A DNA stretch of 7,250 bases from CAYJDR01 sp964368965 (GCA_964368965.1 CAYJDR010000067.1:1-7250), one strand, 5' to 3'; shown: positions 1 to 6,582, numbered from the stretch's first letter. Notes: generated from the sequence alone by a model not told the origin. Numbers and translations are program-made.

Positions 1-2063
1 ATGCAAAATTGATGAACGATATCAACCTAGAGGGTAACGCTGACAATGCTGATACTCACTGGACAGCAATAGGCGGCATACACAGCTTAGACACATACGA
101 AGGCATATTTGATGGCGATAACAAAACAATCAGCGGATTGTATATAGATAAACCAACTGAAAACAATCAAGGCCTGTTTCGCGCTAGTAATGGCACTATC
201 AAAAACTTAACACTAAGCAACCCAAATATAACAGGTGTTGACTATGTCGGCGGTATCGCTGGCTATAATTATGGCATAGTTGAAAATGTAGCTGTAATCG
301 GTGGCACAGTTAGTGGCGTAAATAGTGTTGGCGGTATTGTTGGCGAAAATAGGACTAGCCCTCTTATAGCTAGTGTTATTGCAAGCTATAACACTAGCAA
401 AGTTACTAGCACAGGTAACTATGTTGGCGGTATTGCTGGCAAAAATGAAAATACAGGCAAAGTTATTGCAAGCTATAACACAGGCGATGTTGAGAGTAGA
501 AATATTGATGGCTATGCTGGCGGTATTGTTGGTATTAATGCTAGTGGAGTAATTACTGCTGTTTACAACATAGGTGAAGTTAATAGCCCAATGCATTACG
601 GCGGGGTCGTTGGCTATAATAATGGCACAGTTGATACTGCTTTTTTCACACAAGGTAATGACAATGGTTATGGCACAAAAGTTGCAAATATCGCAGATCT
701 TAACACAAAAGTTACAGACCTAAACACAGCATTATCTACAGCTGACCCTAAAGTAAACTATATATTTGTAGCGGGTGCAAATGACACTACTAGCCCTACT
801 GTTGAAGCTGGCGACCCAATATGTGTAACCATTACTGAAAACATCGTCGAAAAAGCTGGCAGGTGGGAAATATACACGGCACAAGGCTTGAGAGAGTTTG
901 CGACAAAAAACTTAAATGCAAATGCTAAACTAATGTGCGATGTAGACCTAGAGGGTAGCAGTACTGCTAACCAATGGACACCAATAGGCACATCTTCAGT
1001 TGCATATTCAGGCTCTTTTGATGGTGATAACAAAACAATCAGCGGATTGTATATAGACTCTAGTGAAAACTATCAAGGCTTGTTTGGTAATGTTGACGGT
1101 GGTGCTATCAAAAACTTAATTATAAATAACCCATATATAATAGGGCAAGACTATGTCGGCGGTGTAGTTGCTTCTAATAATAGCACAGTTGAAAATGTTA
1201 AGGTAATTGGCGGCACAATAAAAGCCGTTCATAGTGTCGGCGGAGTCGTTGGCGAAAATAGAGGCAGAGTTACTGCAAGCTACAACACAAGCAAAGTTGA
1301 GGGTGACACTGGTGCTGGCCATACAGATGGCACTGGTGGCATCGTTGGCACTAATAAAAGTGGTGGCGAAGTTACTGAAAGCTACAATGCAGGTGTAGTT
1401 AGTGGCAGTATCTATGTCGGCGGGGTTGTTGGTTATAATGATACTGGCGGCATAGTTGATGATGTTTATAACACAGGTGTAGTTGATAGCGGCAATGGCT
1501 CTAGTGGCGGTGTCGTTGGTTATAATAGTGGCACAGTTATTGCAAGCCATAACAAAGGTAATGTTTTTGGCCCAACCACTGATCCTACACTTTCGACTAT
1601 AGGTGGTGTTGTTGGTAGTAATAATGGCACAATTACTGCTGTTTATAACACAGGTGCAGTTACAGGCTCAGAAAATATTGGCGGTGTTGTTGGTAGTAAT
1701 GATGGCACAGTTACTGCTGTTTATAACACAGGTGCAGTTAGTGGCATTAGCGCTGTCGGTGGTGTTGTTGGTGGTAATGGTGGCACAGTTACTGCTGTTT
1801 ATAACACAGGTGCAGTTAGTGGCAATAACTATGTTGGCGGTGTTGTTGGTGGTAATGGTGGCACAGTCAATACTGCATATTTTATAAATGGTAAAGTTAA
1901 TGGTGGAAGTGTTGGCATTGGTCTTAACGAAGATGGCACATTAACTGACATTTTCCCTGTCGATGAAGTTACTAACACACATGCCACAACATTAAACGGT
2001 GCTATCACAGGCACTAACTATCGCTTTGACGAAAACGATATATCAAAGTTTGTGATACCATAA
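1..2063 (+). CDS. GLUG-motif repeat surface protein, 5'-truncated by the window edge
   Basis: This is the C-terminal part of a large repetitive protein, probably an exported adhesin-like surface protein with a beta-helix fold. The frame is open to base 1. Codons at 3-14 read Ala-Lys-Leu-Met, matching the AKLMNDINL motif inside the next gene, so the TTG at 9 and ATG at 12 are internal codons. Numbering from the TTG as residue 1, one superunit runs to about residue 270 with five GLUG rungs (xVGGIxGxN, near 79, 106, 138, 169, 196). A second begins near 283 with RWEIYTAQGLREF, then FDGDNKTISGLYI and nine rungs (near 382, 409, 441, 469, 498, 530, 556, 582, 608). It ends in YRFDENDISKFV, also the end of its neighbour. 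Cys272 and Cys310 are the only cysteines. Any signal peptide lies upstream of the window. GLUG assignment is firm (family resembles Pfam PF07581); the role in attachment is inference. Confidence 0.9.
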   Translation, partial: AKLMNDINLEGNADNADTHWTAIGGIHSLDTYEGIFDGDNKTISGLYIDKPTENNQGLFRASNGTIKNLTLSNPNITGVDYVGGIAGYNYGIVENVAVIGGTVSGVNSVGGIVGENRTSPLIASVIASYNTSKVTSTGNYVGGIAGKNENTGKVIASYNTGDVESRNIDGYAGGIVGINASGVITAVYNIGEVNSPMHYGGVVGYNNGTVDTAFFTQGNDNGYGTKVANIADLNTKVTDLNTALSTADPKVNYIFVAGANDTTSPTVEAGDPICVTITENIVEKAGRWEIYTAQGLREFATKNLNANAKLMCDVDLEGSSTANQWTPIGTSSVAYSGSFDGDNKTISGLYIDSSENYQGLFGNVDGGAIKNLIINNPYIIGQDYVGGVVASNNSTVENVKVIGGTIKAVHSVGGVVGENRGRVTASYNTSKVEGDTGAGHTDGTGGIVGTNKSGGEVTESYNAGVVSGSIYVGGVVGYNDTGGIVDDVYNTGVVDSGNGSSGGVVGYNSGTVIASHNKGNVFGPTTDPTLSTIGGVVGSNNGTITAVYNTGAVTGSENIGGVVGSNDGTVTAVYNTGAVSGISAVGGVVGGNGGTVTAVYNTGAVSGNNYVGGVVGGNGGTVNTAYFINGKVNGGSVGIGLNEDGTLTDIFPVDEVTNTHATTLNGAITGTNYRFDENDISKFVIP
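855..2063 (+). repeat. Second GLUG superunit of the left gene (expanded)
   Basis: The unit opens with a WEIYTAQGLREF segment and a KLMC-DVDLEG segment. It continues with the GSFDGDNKTISGLYI block and the GLFG...IKNL block, then the GLUG ladder. The ladder has nine rungs, against five or six in each of the other superunits of this window. The excess is explained largely by the 78-bp tandem array near its end. The boundary at 855 is placed by aligning with NGTW in the neighbouring gene and is approximate. Confidence 0.75.
1599..1871 (+). repeat. 78-bp in-frame tandem repeat array
   Basis: Three full copies start at 1599, 1677 and 1755, with a partial fourth copy from 1833. Each encodes 26 residues of the form [IV]GGVVGxNxGT[IV]TAVYNTGAV followed by a variable hexapeptide. 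Copies two and three share an uninterrupted 44-bp stretch, and the core TTACTGCTGTTTATAACACA occurs in all three full copies. Other GLUG rungs in the gene are much more diverged at DNA level, so this array looks recently amplified. Because 78 is divisible by three, gain or loss of a copy lengthens or shortens the beta-helix without a frameshift. Confidence 0.9.
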
Positions 2064-2087
2064 ACAATAGTTAAATTATACATACAT

Positions 2088-2112
2088 GGGCAATCGTTTG
2101 GTTGCCCTTTTT
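2088..2112 (+). terminator. Rho-independent terminator of the left GLUG gene
   Basis: GGGCAA at 2088-2093 pairs with TTGCCC at 2102-2107 around an eight-base loop, followed by five T residues at 2108-2112. It lies 24 bases after the stop codon. The same hairpin, loop included, recurs after the next gene at 5148. Only 23 bases separate the T-run from the next start codon. Confidence 0.85.
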
Positions 2113-2122
2113 ATTGAGATTT

Positions 2123-2127
2123 AGAGG
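2123..2127 (+). promoter_or_regulatory. Ribosome binding site of the GLUG lipoprotein gene
   Basis: AGAGG lies eight bases upstream of the ATG at 2136. It fixes this ATG as the start, in agreement with the signal peptide that follows directly. Confidence 0.75.
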
Positions 2128-2135
2128 TTAAAATA

Positions 2136-2192
2136 ATGATCAAAAAATATTTACTAACGATAGCAACTGTAATGTTGCTAGCAGTTGGCTGT
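2136..2192 (+). other. Lipoprotein signal peptide with lipobox, Cys19
   Basis: The first 19 codons give a Met-Ile-Lys-Lys start, a hydrophobic core (YLLTIATVMLL) and the lipobox Ala-Val-Gly-Cys. Signal peptidase II would cleave before Cys19. Alanine at -3 is less common than leucine but accepted in the family. Residue +2 is glycine, and the aspartates come at +3 and later, so the classical +2 Asp inner-membrane retention signal is not present. Confidence 0.85.
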
Positions 2193-5132
2193 GGCGATGG
2201 AAGCGATACTGGCGATACTGGCACACCTGTCGTAGATTATACGATTGATAACGGCACATGGCTAATTAACACAGCGCAAGGCTTGAGAGAGTTTGCAGAA
2301 AAAGCAAAAACAACCCCTAATACAAATGCAAAGTTGATGAACGATATCAACTTAGGCGGAAGTGCTAGCGAATGGGTAGCTATCGGCAAAGATGGCAGTG
2401 AATACGCAGGCACATTTGATGGCAATAATAAAACAATCAGTGGGTTGTATATAAACCAACCAAATACAGACTTTCAAGGTTTGTTTGGCTATGTTGATAC
2501 TAATGGTATAGTCAAAAACTTGAGGATAAGCAACCCGCAAATAACAGGCTTAAGCTGGGTCGGCGGTATAGCTGGATATAATAGAGGTACAATCACATCG
2601 AGTTATGTAAATGGTGGTAGTGTTACAGGCAATGAACTCATTGGCGGTATAGCTGGGCATAACGCAGAAGCTACAATCACGGCGAGTTATGTAAGTGGTG
2701 TTAGTATTACAGGCGTAAGCAATCATGTCGGCGGTATAACTGGCTATAGCGATCAAGGAGTAATTGAAAATGTCGCTGTTGTTGGTGGCACAATAAATGG
2801 TAAATATGTTATCGGCGGTATCGTTGGGTATAATGAAAAAACGCCAATCACTGCTGCATACAACACAGGCACAGTTACAGGCAAAGAGTTTGTAGGCGGT
2901 ATAGCTGGAGATAATAGAGATAGCACACTCACAGCCATCTACAACACAGGCGTAGTCACAGGCGAAAGTAATGATGTTGGCGGTGTTATTGGCATTAATG
3001 ATAATGATAGCACAGTTAACACTGTGTTTTTCACACGAGGTGCTGAAAATGGTATTGGCGAACTTACATCTGACATCAACTCAAAAGTAACAATCCTAAA
3101 CGCAGCGTTATTTAATGCTAAAGCGAACTATATATTTGTAGCGGGCGAAAATGGCGCTGGCCCTACTATACAAGTTGGCGACCCAAGCACAAACGCAAGC
3201 CATATCGTTGATAACAATGGCACATGGGAAATATACACGGCAAAAGGCTTGAGAGAGTTTGTAAGCACAGCTGGCTTATCTGCAAATGCTAAACTAATGA
3301 ACGATATCAACCTAGAGGGTAACGCTGATAATACTGCTAGCCATTGGACAGCAATAGGCAAAGATGATTTAAACCCGTACACAGGCACATTTGACGGCGA
3401 TAACAAAACAATCAGCGGATTGTATATTGAAACAAATACAAGCCATCAAGGTTTGTTTGGTTATGTTAACGGTGGCACTATCAAAAACTTGAAGTTAAGC
3501 AACCCAACTATAACAGGTAACTACAGTGTCGGCGGTGTCGTTGGCGAAAATCATGGCACAGTTGAAAACGTCAAGGTAATAGACGGAACAGTTACTGGCA
3601 ATAGTGGTACTAATAACGGCAGTGTCGGCGGTATAGTCGGCGAAAATTATGGCACAGTTACTACAAGCTATAACACAAGTAAAGTTAGTGGCATTGGAAA
3701 TGTAGGCGGTGTAGTTGGTTGGAATACTCGTGGCACTGTTACTGCAAGTTATAACACGGGTGAAGTTGATAGCGAGATTGCCAGTGCTGGCGGTGTCGTT
3801 GGTCATAATAAACGTGGCAGCATTACTGCAAGCTATAATACAGGTGTAGTTTCTGGCTCAAGTTACAATATCGGCGGTGTCGTTGGCTATAATCAAGGTG
3901 GCATAGTCACTGCTGTTCATAATACAGGTGCACTTACTGGCGGTAGCGTTGTTGGCGGTGTCGTTGGCAGTAATGATAGTGATAGCACAGTTAACACTGC
4001 ATATTTCACAACAAGTAACAATGATGGTATAAATGGCATTGGCAATGACACAACTGCTGACTTTGGTGTAACTGACATCGCAGAACTTAACACAAAAGTT
4101 ACAGAGCTAAGCGATGCACTAGCTCTTGTTGGTTACAACTATATATTTGTAGCTGGTGTAAATGGTGCTAGCCCTACTATACAAGCAAATGAAATGTGCA
4201 TAAACCCTGCTAACAATTATGTTGAAAACACTGAAACGACACCTAGCACATGGGAAATATACACGGCAGAAGGGTTGAAAGCTTTCAACACATATACAGC
4301 AAACCTATCAACAAGTGTTAAGCTTATGTGTAATATCAACTTAAATGGTAGCGATAGCAATCAATGGACTGCAATAGGCACACATTATGAAACCCAATAC
4401 ACAGGCACATTTGATGGCGATAACAAAACAATCAGCGGATTATATATAAACCAAACAGAAGCAAACTATCAAGGTTTGTTTGGCTATGTTGATACTAATG
4501 GTATAGTCAAAAACTTGAGGATAAGCAACCCTACCATAACAGGTAAAGACGATGTCGGCGGTGTTGCTAGTATAAATAACGGCATAGTTGAAAACGTAGC
4601 AGTAATTGGTGGCACAATAAATGGTGAATATGTTATCGGCGGTATCGTTGGCACAAATAATGGCACAGTTACTGCAAGCTATAATACAGGTGCAATTGGT
4701 GGCACAGCTAACTCTGTCGGCGGTATTGTCGGTGAAAATAGTACTCCTGAAAGCAAAGTTATCGGCGTTTATAACACTGGCAATGTTGAGGGAGCAAGCT
4801 ATGTTGGCGGTATAGTTGGCAAAAATGTTGGCTTAGTTAACGCAATGTACAACACAGGTGTAGTTACTGGAGACAAAGACCATACTGGTAGTTTAGTTGG
4901 CAATAGTAGCGGCAATGTTTCATATGGGCTATACTTGTTTGGTATTACTGGACATGAAAACAGTGGCATAGGTTCTCATGGTGGTGGTGATGAACTTTAC
5001 GGTGTGGGTAATATGCTTTATTTTGGTGCCTACATATCCATACCCAAGCTCAACGAGCAAATCCGCTTTAGTGGAGTAACCGACTATCGCTTTGATGAAA
5101 ACGATATATCAAAGTTCGTGTTGCTACCATAA
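2136..5132 (+). CDS. Large GLUG-motif repeat lipoprotein (998 residues)
   Basis: A secreted, lipid-anchored repeat protein, probably envelope- or surface-displayed; an adhesin-like or matrix role is inference. Residues 1-18 form a lipoprotein signal peptide (KK, then a hydrophobic stretch ending LLAVG) with Cys19 as the expected lipidation site. A Gly/Asp/Thr-rich spacer follows to about residue 37. Three superunits begin near residues 39, 361 and 704. Each has a W[EL]I.TA.GL..F segment, a KLM..INL segment, a GTFDG[ND]NKTISGLYI block, a GLFGYV...[IV]KNL block, and a ladder of GLUG rungs (xVGGIxGxN): six, six and five. The first two superunits close with a VNT.[FY]F and NYIFVAG linker. The third ends in YRFDENDISKFV, shared with the upstream gene. 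Cys688 and Cys732 are the only cysteines after Cys19. A good ribosome binding site and a terminator frame the gene. It is a tandem paralogue of the gene ending at 2063. The GLUG assignment is firm, the ligand unknown. Confidence 0.92.
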   Translation: MIKKYLLTIATVMLLAVGCGDGSDTGDTGTPVVDYTIDNGTWLINTAQGLREFAEKAKTTPNTNAKLMNDINLGGSASEWVAIGKDGSEYAGTFDGNNKTISGLYINQPNTDFQGLFGYVDTNGIVKNLRISNPQITGLSWVGGIAGYNRGTITSSYVNGGSVTGNELIGGIAGHNAEATITASYVSGVSITGVSNHVGGITGYSDQGVIENVAVVGGTINGKYVIGGIVGYNEKTPITAAYNTGTVTGKEFVGGIAGDNRDSTLTAIYNTGVVTGESNDVGGVIGINDNDSTVNTVFFTRGAENGIGELTSDINSKVTILNAALFNAKANYIFVAGENGAGPTIQVGDPSTNASHIVDNNGTWEIYTAKGLREFVSTAGLSANAKLMNDINLEGNADNTASHWTAIGKDDLNPYTGTFDGDNKTISGLYIETNTSHQGLFGYVNGGTIKNLKLSNPTITGNYSVGGVVGENHGTVENVKVIDGTVTGNSGTNNGSVGGIVGENYGTVTTSYNTSKVSGIGNVGGVVGWNTRGTVTASYNTGEVDSEIASAGGVVGHNKRGSITASYNTGVVSGSSYNIGGVVGYNQGGIVTAVHNTGALTGGSVVGGVVGSNDSDSTVNTAYFTTSNNDGINGIGNDTTADFGVTDIAELNTKVTELSDALALVGYNYIFVAGVNGASPTIQANEMCINPANNYVENTETTPSTWEIYTAEGLKAFNTYTANLSTSVKLMCNINLNGSDSNQWTAIGTHYETQYTGTFDGDNKTISGLYINQTEANYQGLFGYVDTNGIVKNLRISNPTITGKDDVGGVASINNGIVENVAVIGGTINGEYVIGGIVGTNNGTVTASYNTGAIGGTANSVGGIVGENSTPESKVIGVYNTGNVEGASYVGGIVGKNVGLVNAMYNTGVVTGDKDHTGSLVGNSSGNVSYGLYLFGITGHENSGIGSHGGGDELYGVGNMLYFGAYISIPKLNEQIRFSGVTDYRFDENDISKFVLLP
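2250..3215 (+). repeat. GLUG superunit 1 of the lipoprotein
   Basis: This covers residues 39 to 360. It opens with NGTWLINTAQGLREF, lacks cysteine, and carries six GLUG rungs near residues 141, 168, 197, 225, 252 and 280. The linker ending in NYIFVAGENG leads into the next unit. At DNA level it is closest to superunit 3, with which it shares an exact 63-bp block. Confidence 0.8.
2474..2536 (+). repeat. 63-bp exact direct repeat, copy 1
   Basis: This block is identical, base for base, to 4469-4531. It encodes the QGLFGYVDTNGIVKNLRISN segment of superunit 1. The copies are 1995 bp apart, which is 665 codons, so recombination between them would stay in frame. Confidence 0.95.
3216..4244 (+). 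repeat. GLUG superunit 2 of the lipoprotein
   Basis: This covers residues 361 to 703 and opens with NGTWEIYTAKGLREF. It carries six rungs near residues 464, 496, 522, 550, 578 and 605. Its KLMNDINLEGNADN segment shares an exact 32-bp block (3297-3328) with bases 12-43 of the upstream gene, so this unit is related to the left gene as well as to its own neighbours. Confidence 0.8.
4245..5132 (+). repeat. GLUG superunit 3 of the lipoprotein and C-terminal cap
   Basis: This covers residues 704 to 998 and opens with STWEIYTAEGLKAF. Five rungs lie near residues 806, 833, 860, 889 and 917, the last one degenerate (TGSLVGNSSG). A region unlike the other units follows at about 930-975, rich in Gly, Tyr and Leu. 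The protein then ends in YRFDENDISKFV plus three or so residues. The irregular tail probably caps the beta-helix; that is inference. Confidence 0.75.
4469..4531 (+). repeat. 63-bp exact direct repeat, copy 2
   Basis: Second copy of the block at 2474-2536, in the same protein context in superunit 3. Identity breaks at the base on each side. Confidence 0.95.
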
Positions 5133-5147
5133 ACAAATTAATTACAT

Positions 5148-5170
5148 GGGCAATCGTTTGGTTGCCCTTT
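5148..5170 (+). terminator. Rho-independent terminator of the GLUG lipoprotein gene
   Basis: GGGCAA at 5148-5153 and TTGCCC at 5162-5167 form the stem with the same eight-base loop as the hairpin at 2088, and a short T-run follows. It lies 15 bases past the stop codon. On the minus strand the hairpin is not followed by a U-tract, so it would be a poor terminator for the convergent operon whose last stop codon is at 5172-5174. Confidence 0.85.
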
Positions 5171-5171
5171 T

Positions 5172-5813
5172 CTATTTCTGTGCGTTGTAATCTAGCATAT
5201 ACTCATCATCACGGATAGTTACTGTCATAAGTTTTTCCCCGTCGCCGTTATCTAGCGTATATCTATGCCCGCTACGTTTTGAAATGACGCTATCAAAGAT
5301 ATGCTCTAGCGTTGAAATGTTTATAACATCTGCTGTTATGCGTGTTGTCGATTGGTTTTGGTAGTATGTTATCACTTCGCCACGTTTCGCCCTATCGCCC
5401 TGCAATATGTTGAAATGCACTAAATTAAACGTGCCGTTATCTAGCCCCATGAACTGCACAAAATTAGTTTTTGAAGTGTCAATATATATGTTGCCGTCGT
5501 CCTCGCTTATGCCTCGCTTGTTGGAGTAAAATGTCAAGCTATCACACGTTTCCACTAAGCTTGATAAAATCGCACGGACAGTCGCCTCATCGTCGCCCCA
5601 ACCGTCAATATATACATACACGTCGCTTGATTGCTCTGCATGCAATCGGTCACTTTTACCAACTGCTAAGCTATCAACCAACATCATCAAACCTAGCAAA
5701 AACACGCTGAACATTGCAAGCATAACTAACAGCGCCCTCATAGGCGACAAAAACTTGATAGCAACCGCAAACACAACAATAAAGACAACCAGCACAACAC
5801 CTGTTAAACCCAT
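5172..5813 (-). CDS. Membrane-anchored protein with extracytoplasmic domain, unknown family
   Basis: This 213-residue protein has two N-terminal membrane segments (about 4-20 and 28-48) joined by a short basic loop, KFLSPMR. A soluble domain follows from about residue 50 to the end. By the positive-inside rule the loop is cytoplasmic, so both ends and the soluble domain should face the periplasm; that is inference. The soluble part alternates beta-like stretches (DVYVYIDGW, LMTVTIRDD) with a helical-looking stretch near 75-93, and has one cysteine, Cys90. I recognise no catalytic motif or family. The start at 5813 comes one base after the stop of the 53-residue gene and has no strong ribosome binding site, which suggests translational coupling. 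It is the last gene of the minus-strand cluster. Confidence 0.8.
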   Translation of the reverse strand: MGLTGVVLVVFIVVFAVAIKFLSPMRALLVMLAMFSVFLLGLMMLVDSLAVGKSDRLHAEQSSDVYVYIDGWGDDEATVRAILSSLVETCDSLTFYSNKRGISEDDGNIYIDTSKTNFVQFMGLDNGTFNLVHFNILQGDRAKRGEVITYYQNQSTTRITADVINISTLEHIFDSVISKRSGHRYTLDNGDGEKLMTVTIRDDEYMLDYNAQK

Positions 5814-5814
5814 G

Positions 5815-5976
5815 CTAATACCAATCTATATTAATAAAAGCCACGAATGTAGCAATGCTTAGCACAACAAACAACAAAAGGCTCAACGCTAACGACTTAC
5901 GTGGCGAATAAAACCTAGACATAATTATGTACCCTATCATACTTATAATCAACAACAATAACGATACCATGAACAT
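5815..5976 (-). CDS. Small two-helix membrane protein, 53 residues, unknown
   Basis: Translating the apparent gap on the minus strand gives a 53-residue frame starting MFMVSLLLLIISMIGYIIM and ending FINIDWY with stop TAG at 5815-5817. It has two hydrophobic segments (about 3-19 and 29-49) around a basic turn, SRFYSPRKS. An AGGGG sequence at 5986-5990 sits nine bases before the ATG at 5976; a second in-frame ATG is at 5970. The gene begins one base after the stop of the upstream gene and ends one base before the next start, as expected in an operon. Its helix-turn-helix membrane pattern resembles the N-terminus of the 213-residue protein next to it ([KR]F.SP followed by a Leu-rich helix). Function unknown; reality is supported by the ribosome binding site and packing. 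Confidence 0.7.
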   Translation of the reverse strand: MFMVSLLLLIISMIGYIIMSRFYSPRKSLALSLLLFVVLSIATFVAFINIDWY

Positions 5977-5977
5977 T

Positions 5978-6571
5978 TTAAATAACCCCTACATGCATCG
6001 AGTAGCTAAGCGCACAAGCAACACCGTGCAACACTACACCCAGCATGCCATAAGTTCTTATAAGTATAGGCGCTGTGATAGCGAAACTTGCAACCACCAC
6101 AACCTCGAATAAGTGCGCATTAAGCTCTGCCACCATGCCAAACATTTGCACGCTAACTTTGCCAGCGCTGATAAGCTCAGGACTAACCCAAATAAGCATA
6201 ACGAAACCGATAAGAATAAAGTTTAACGCCGAGTGCAACCAGACACGGTTGCCCCTATACAACGTGCGCAACATGAAGTGCGCCAATATAAACGTGCCAA
6301 GTGGCAACGCTACCAACATATAGCTCATAAACGGCAACAAATCCATGCGCCAAACGAACGGCATCGCAAAGTAAAATATTGCTACTAAAGCAAATATACC
6401 GAAACGATACATACGCCAGCTAGCAAACAACATGCCACTGAATAAAAACACAAAGCCCACAAACTCCTTAACATCGCTAAGCGTTATGCCTAACGAGCCT
6501 GTGCGTGACTTCATATATATGCCTATCGCTATCATAAGTAGCGAACTAAATATAATTTGCCTACTGCCCAT
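5978..6571 (-). CDS. Polytopic membrane protein, about seven helices, unknown
   Basis: This 197-residue protein is almost entirely hydrophobic. Likely membrane segments lie near residues 5-20, 37-52, 57-74, 81-102, 112-130, 150-171 and 175-191. Basic short loops (WRMYR, RTLYRGNR) probably face the cytoplasm. No transporter signature, nucleotide-binding motif or conserved catalytic residues stand out, and I do not recognise the family. The ATG at 6571 has an excellent ribosome binding site, GAGGGG at 6577-6582, which overlaps the stop codon of the upstream gene. That spacing argues for coupled translation within one operon. Confidence 0.8.
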   Translation of the reverse strand: MGSRQIIFSSLLMIAIGIYMKSRTGSLGITLSDVKEFVGFVFLFSGMLFASWRMYRFGIFALVAIFYFAMPFVWRMDLLPFMSYMLVALPLGTFILAHFMLRTLYRGNRVWLHSALNFILIGFVMLIWVSPELISAGKVSVQMFGMVAELNAHLFEVVVVASFAITAPILIRTYGMLGVVLHGVACALSYSMHVGVI

Positions 6572-6576
6572 ATAAA

Positions 6577-6582
6577 CCCCTC
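6577..6582 (-). promoter_or_regulatory. Ribosome binding site of the seven-helix protein gene
   Basis: GAGGGG on the minus strand ends five bases before the ATG at 6571, and its first base is the last base of the preceding TAG stop codon. It supports the chosen start and translational coupling. Confidence 0.75.

Noticed and set aside
213..653. Long minus-strand open frame rich in Asn, Thr, Ala and Ile opposite the GLUG repeats
   Set aside because: Its repeat pattern is the reverse-strand reflection of the GLUG codons (GGC, AAT, ACA); similar shadows recur opposite each superunit (for example 1116-1550 and 3495-3806), and none has a ribosome binding site or its own context.
1599..1871. CRISPR array
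   Set aside because: The repeats are contiguous 78-bp coding units in frame with a GLUG protein, without unique spacers of constant length or neighbouring cas genes.
1603..1887. Plus-strand open frame with a repeated MAQLLLFITQVQL peptide that looks like a hydrophobic repeat protein
   Set aside because: It is the 78-bp tandem array read in a shifted frame inside the GLUG gene; the repetition comes from the DNA repeat, and no start signals were seen.
5471..5710. Plus-strand open frames across the minus-strand membrane genes (5471-5710, 5927-6112, 6075-6323, 6751-7137)
   Set aside because: They lie opposite better-supported minus-strand genes, show no coherent domain or membrane pattern, and have no matching ribosome binding sites.
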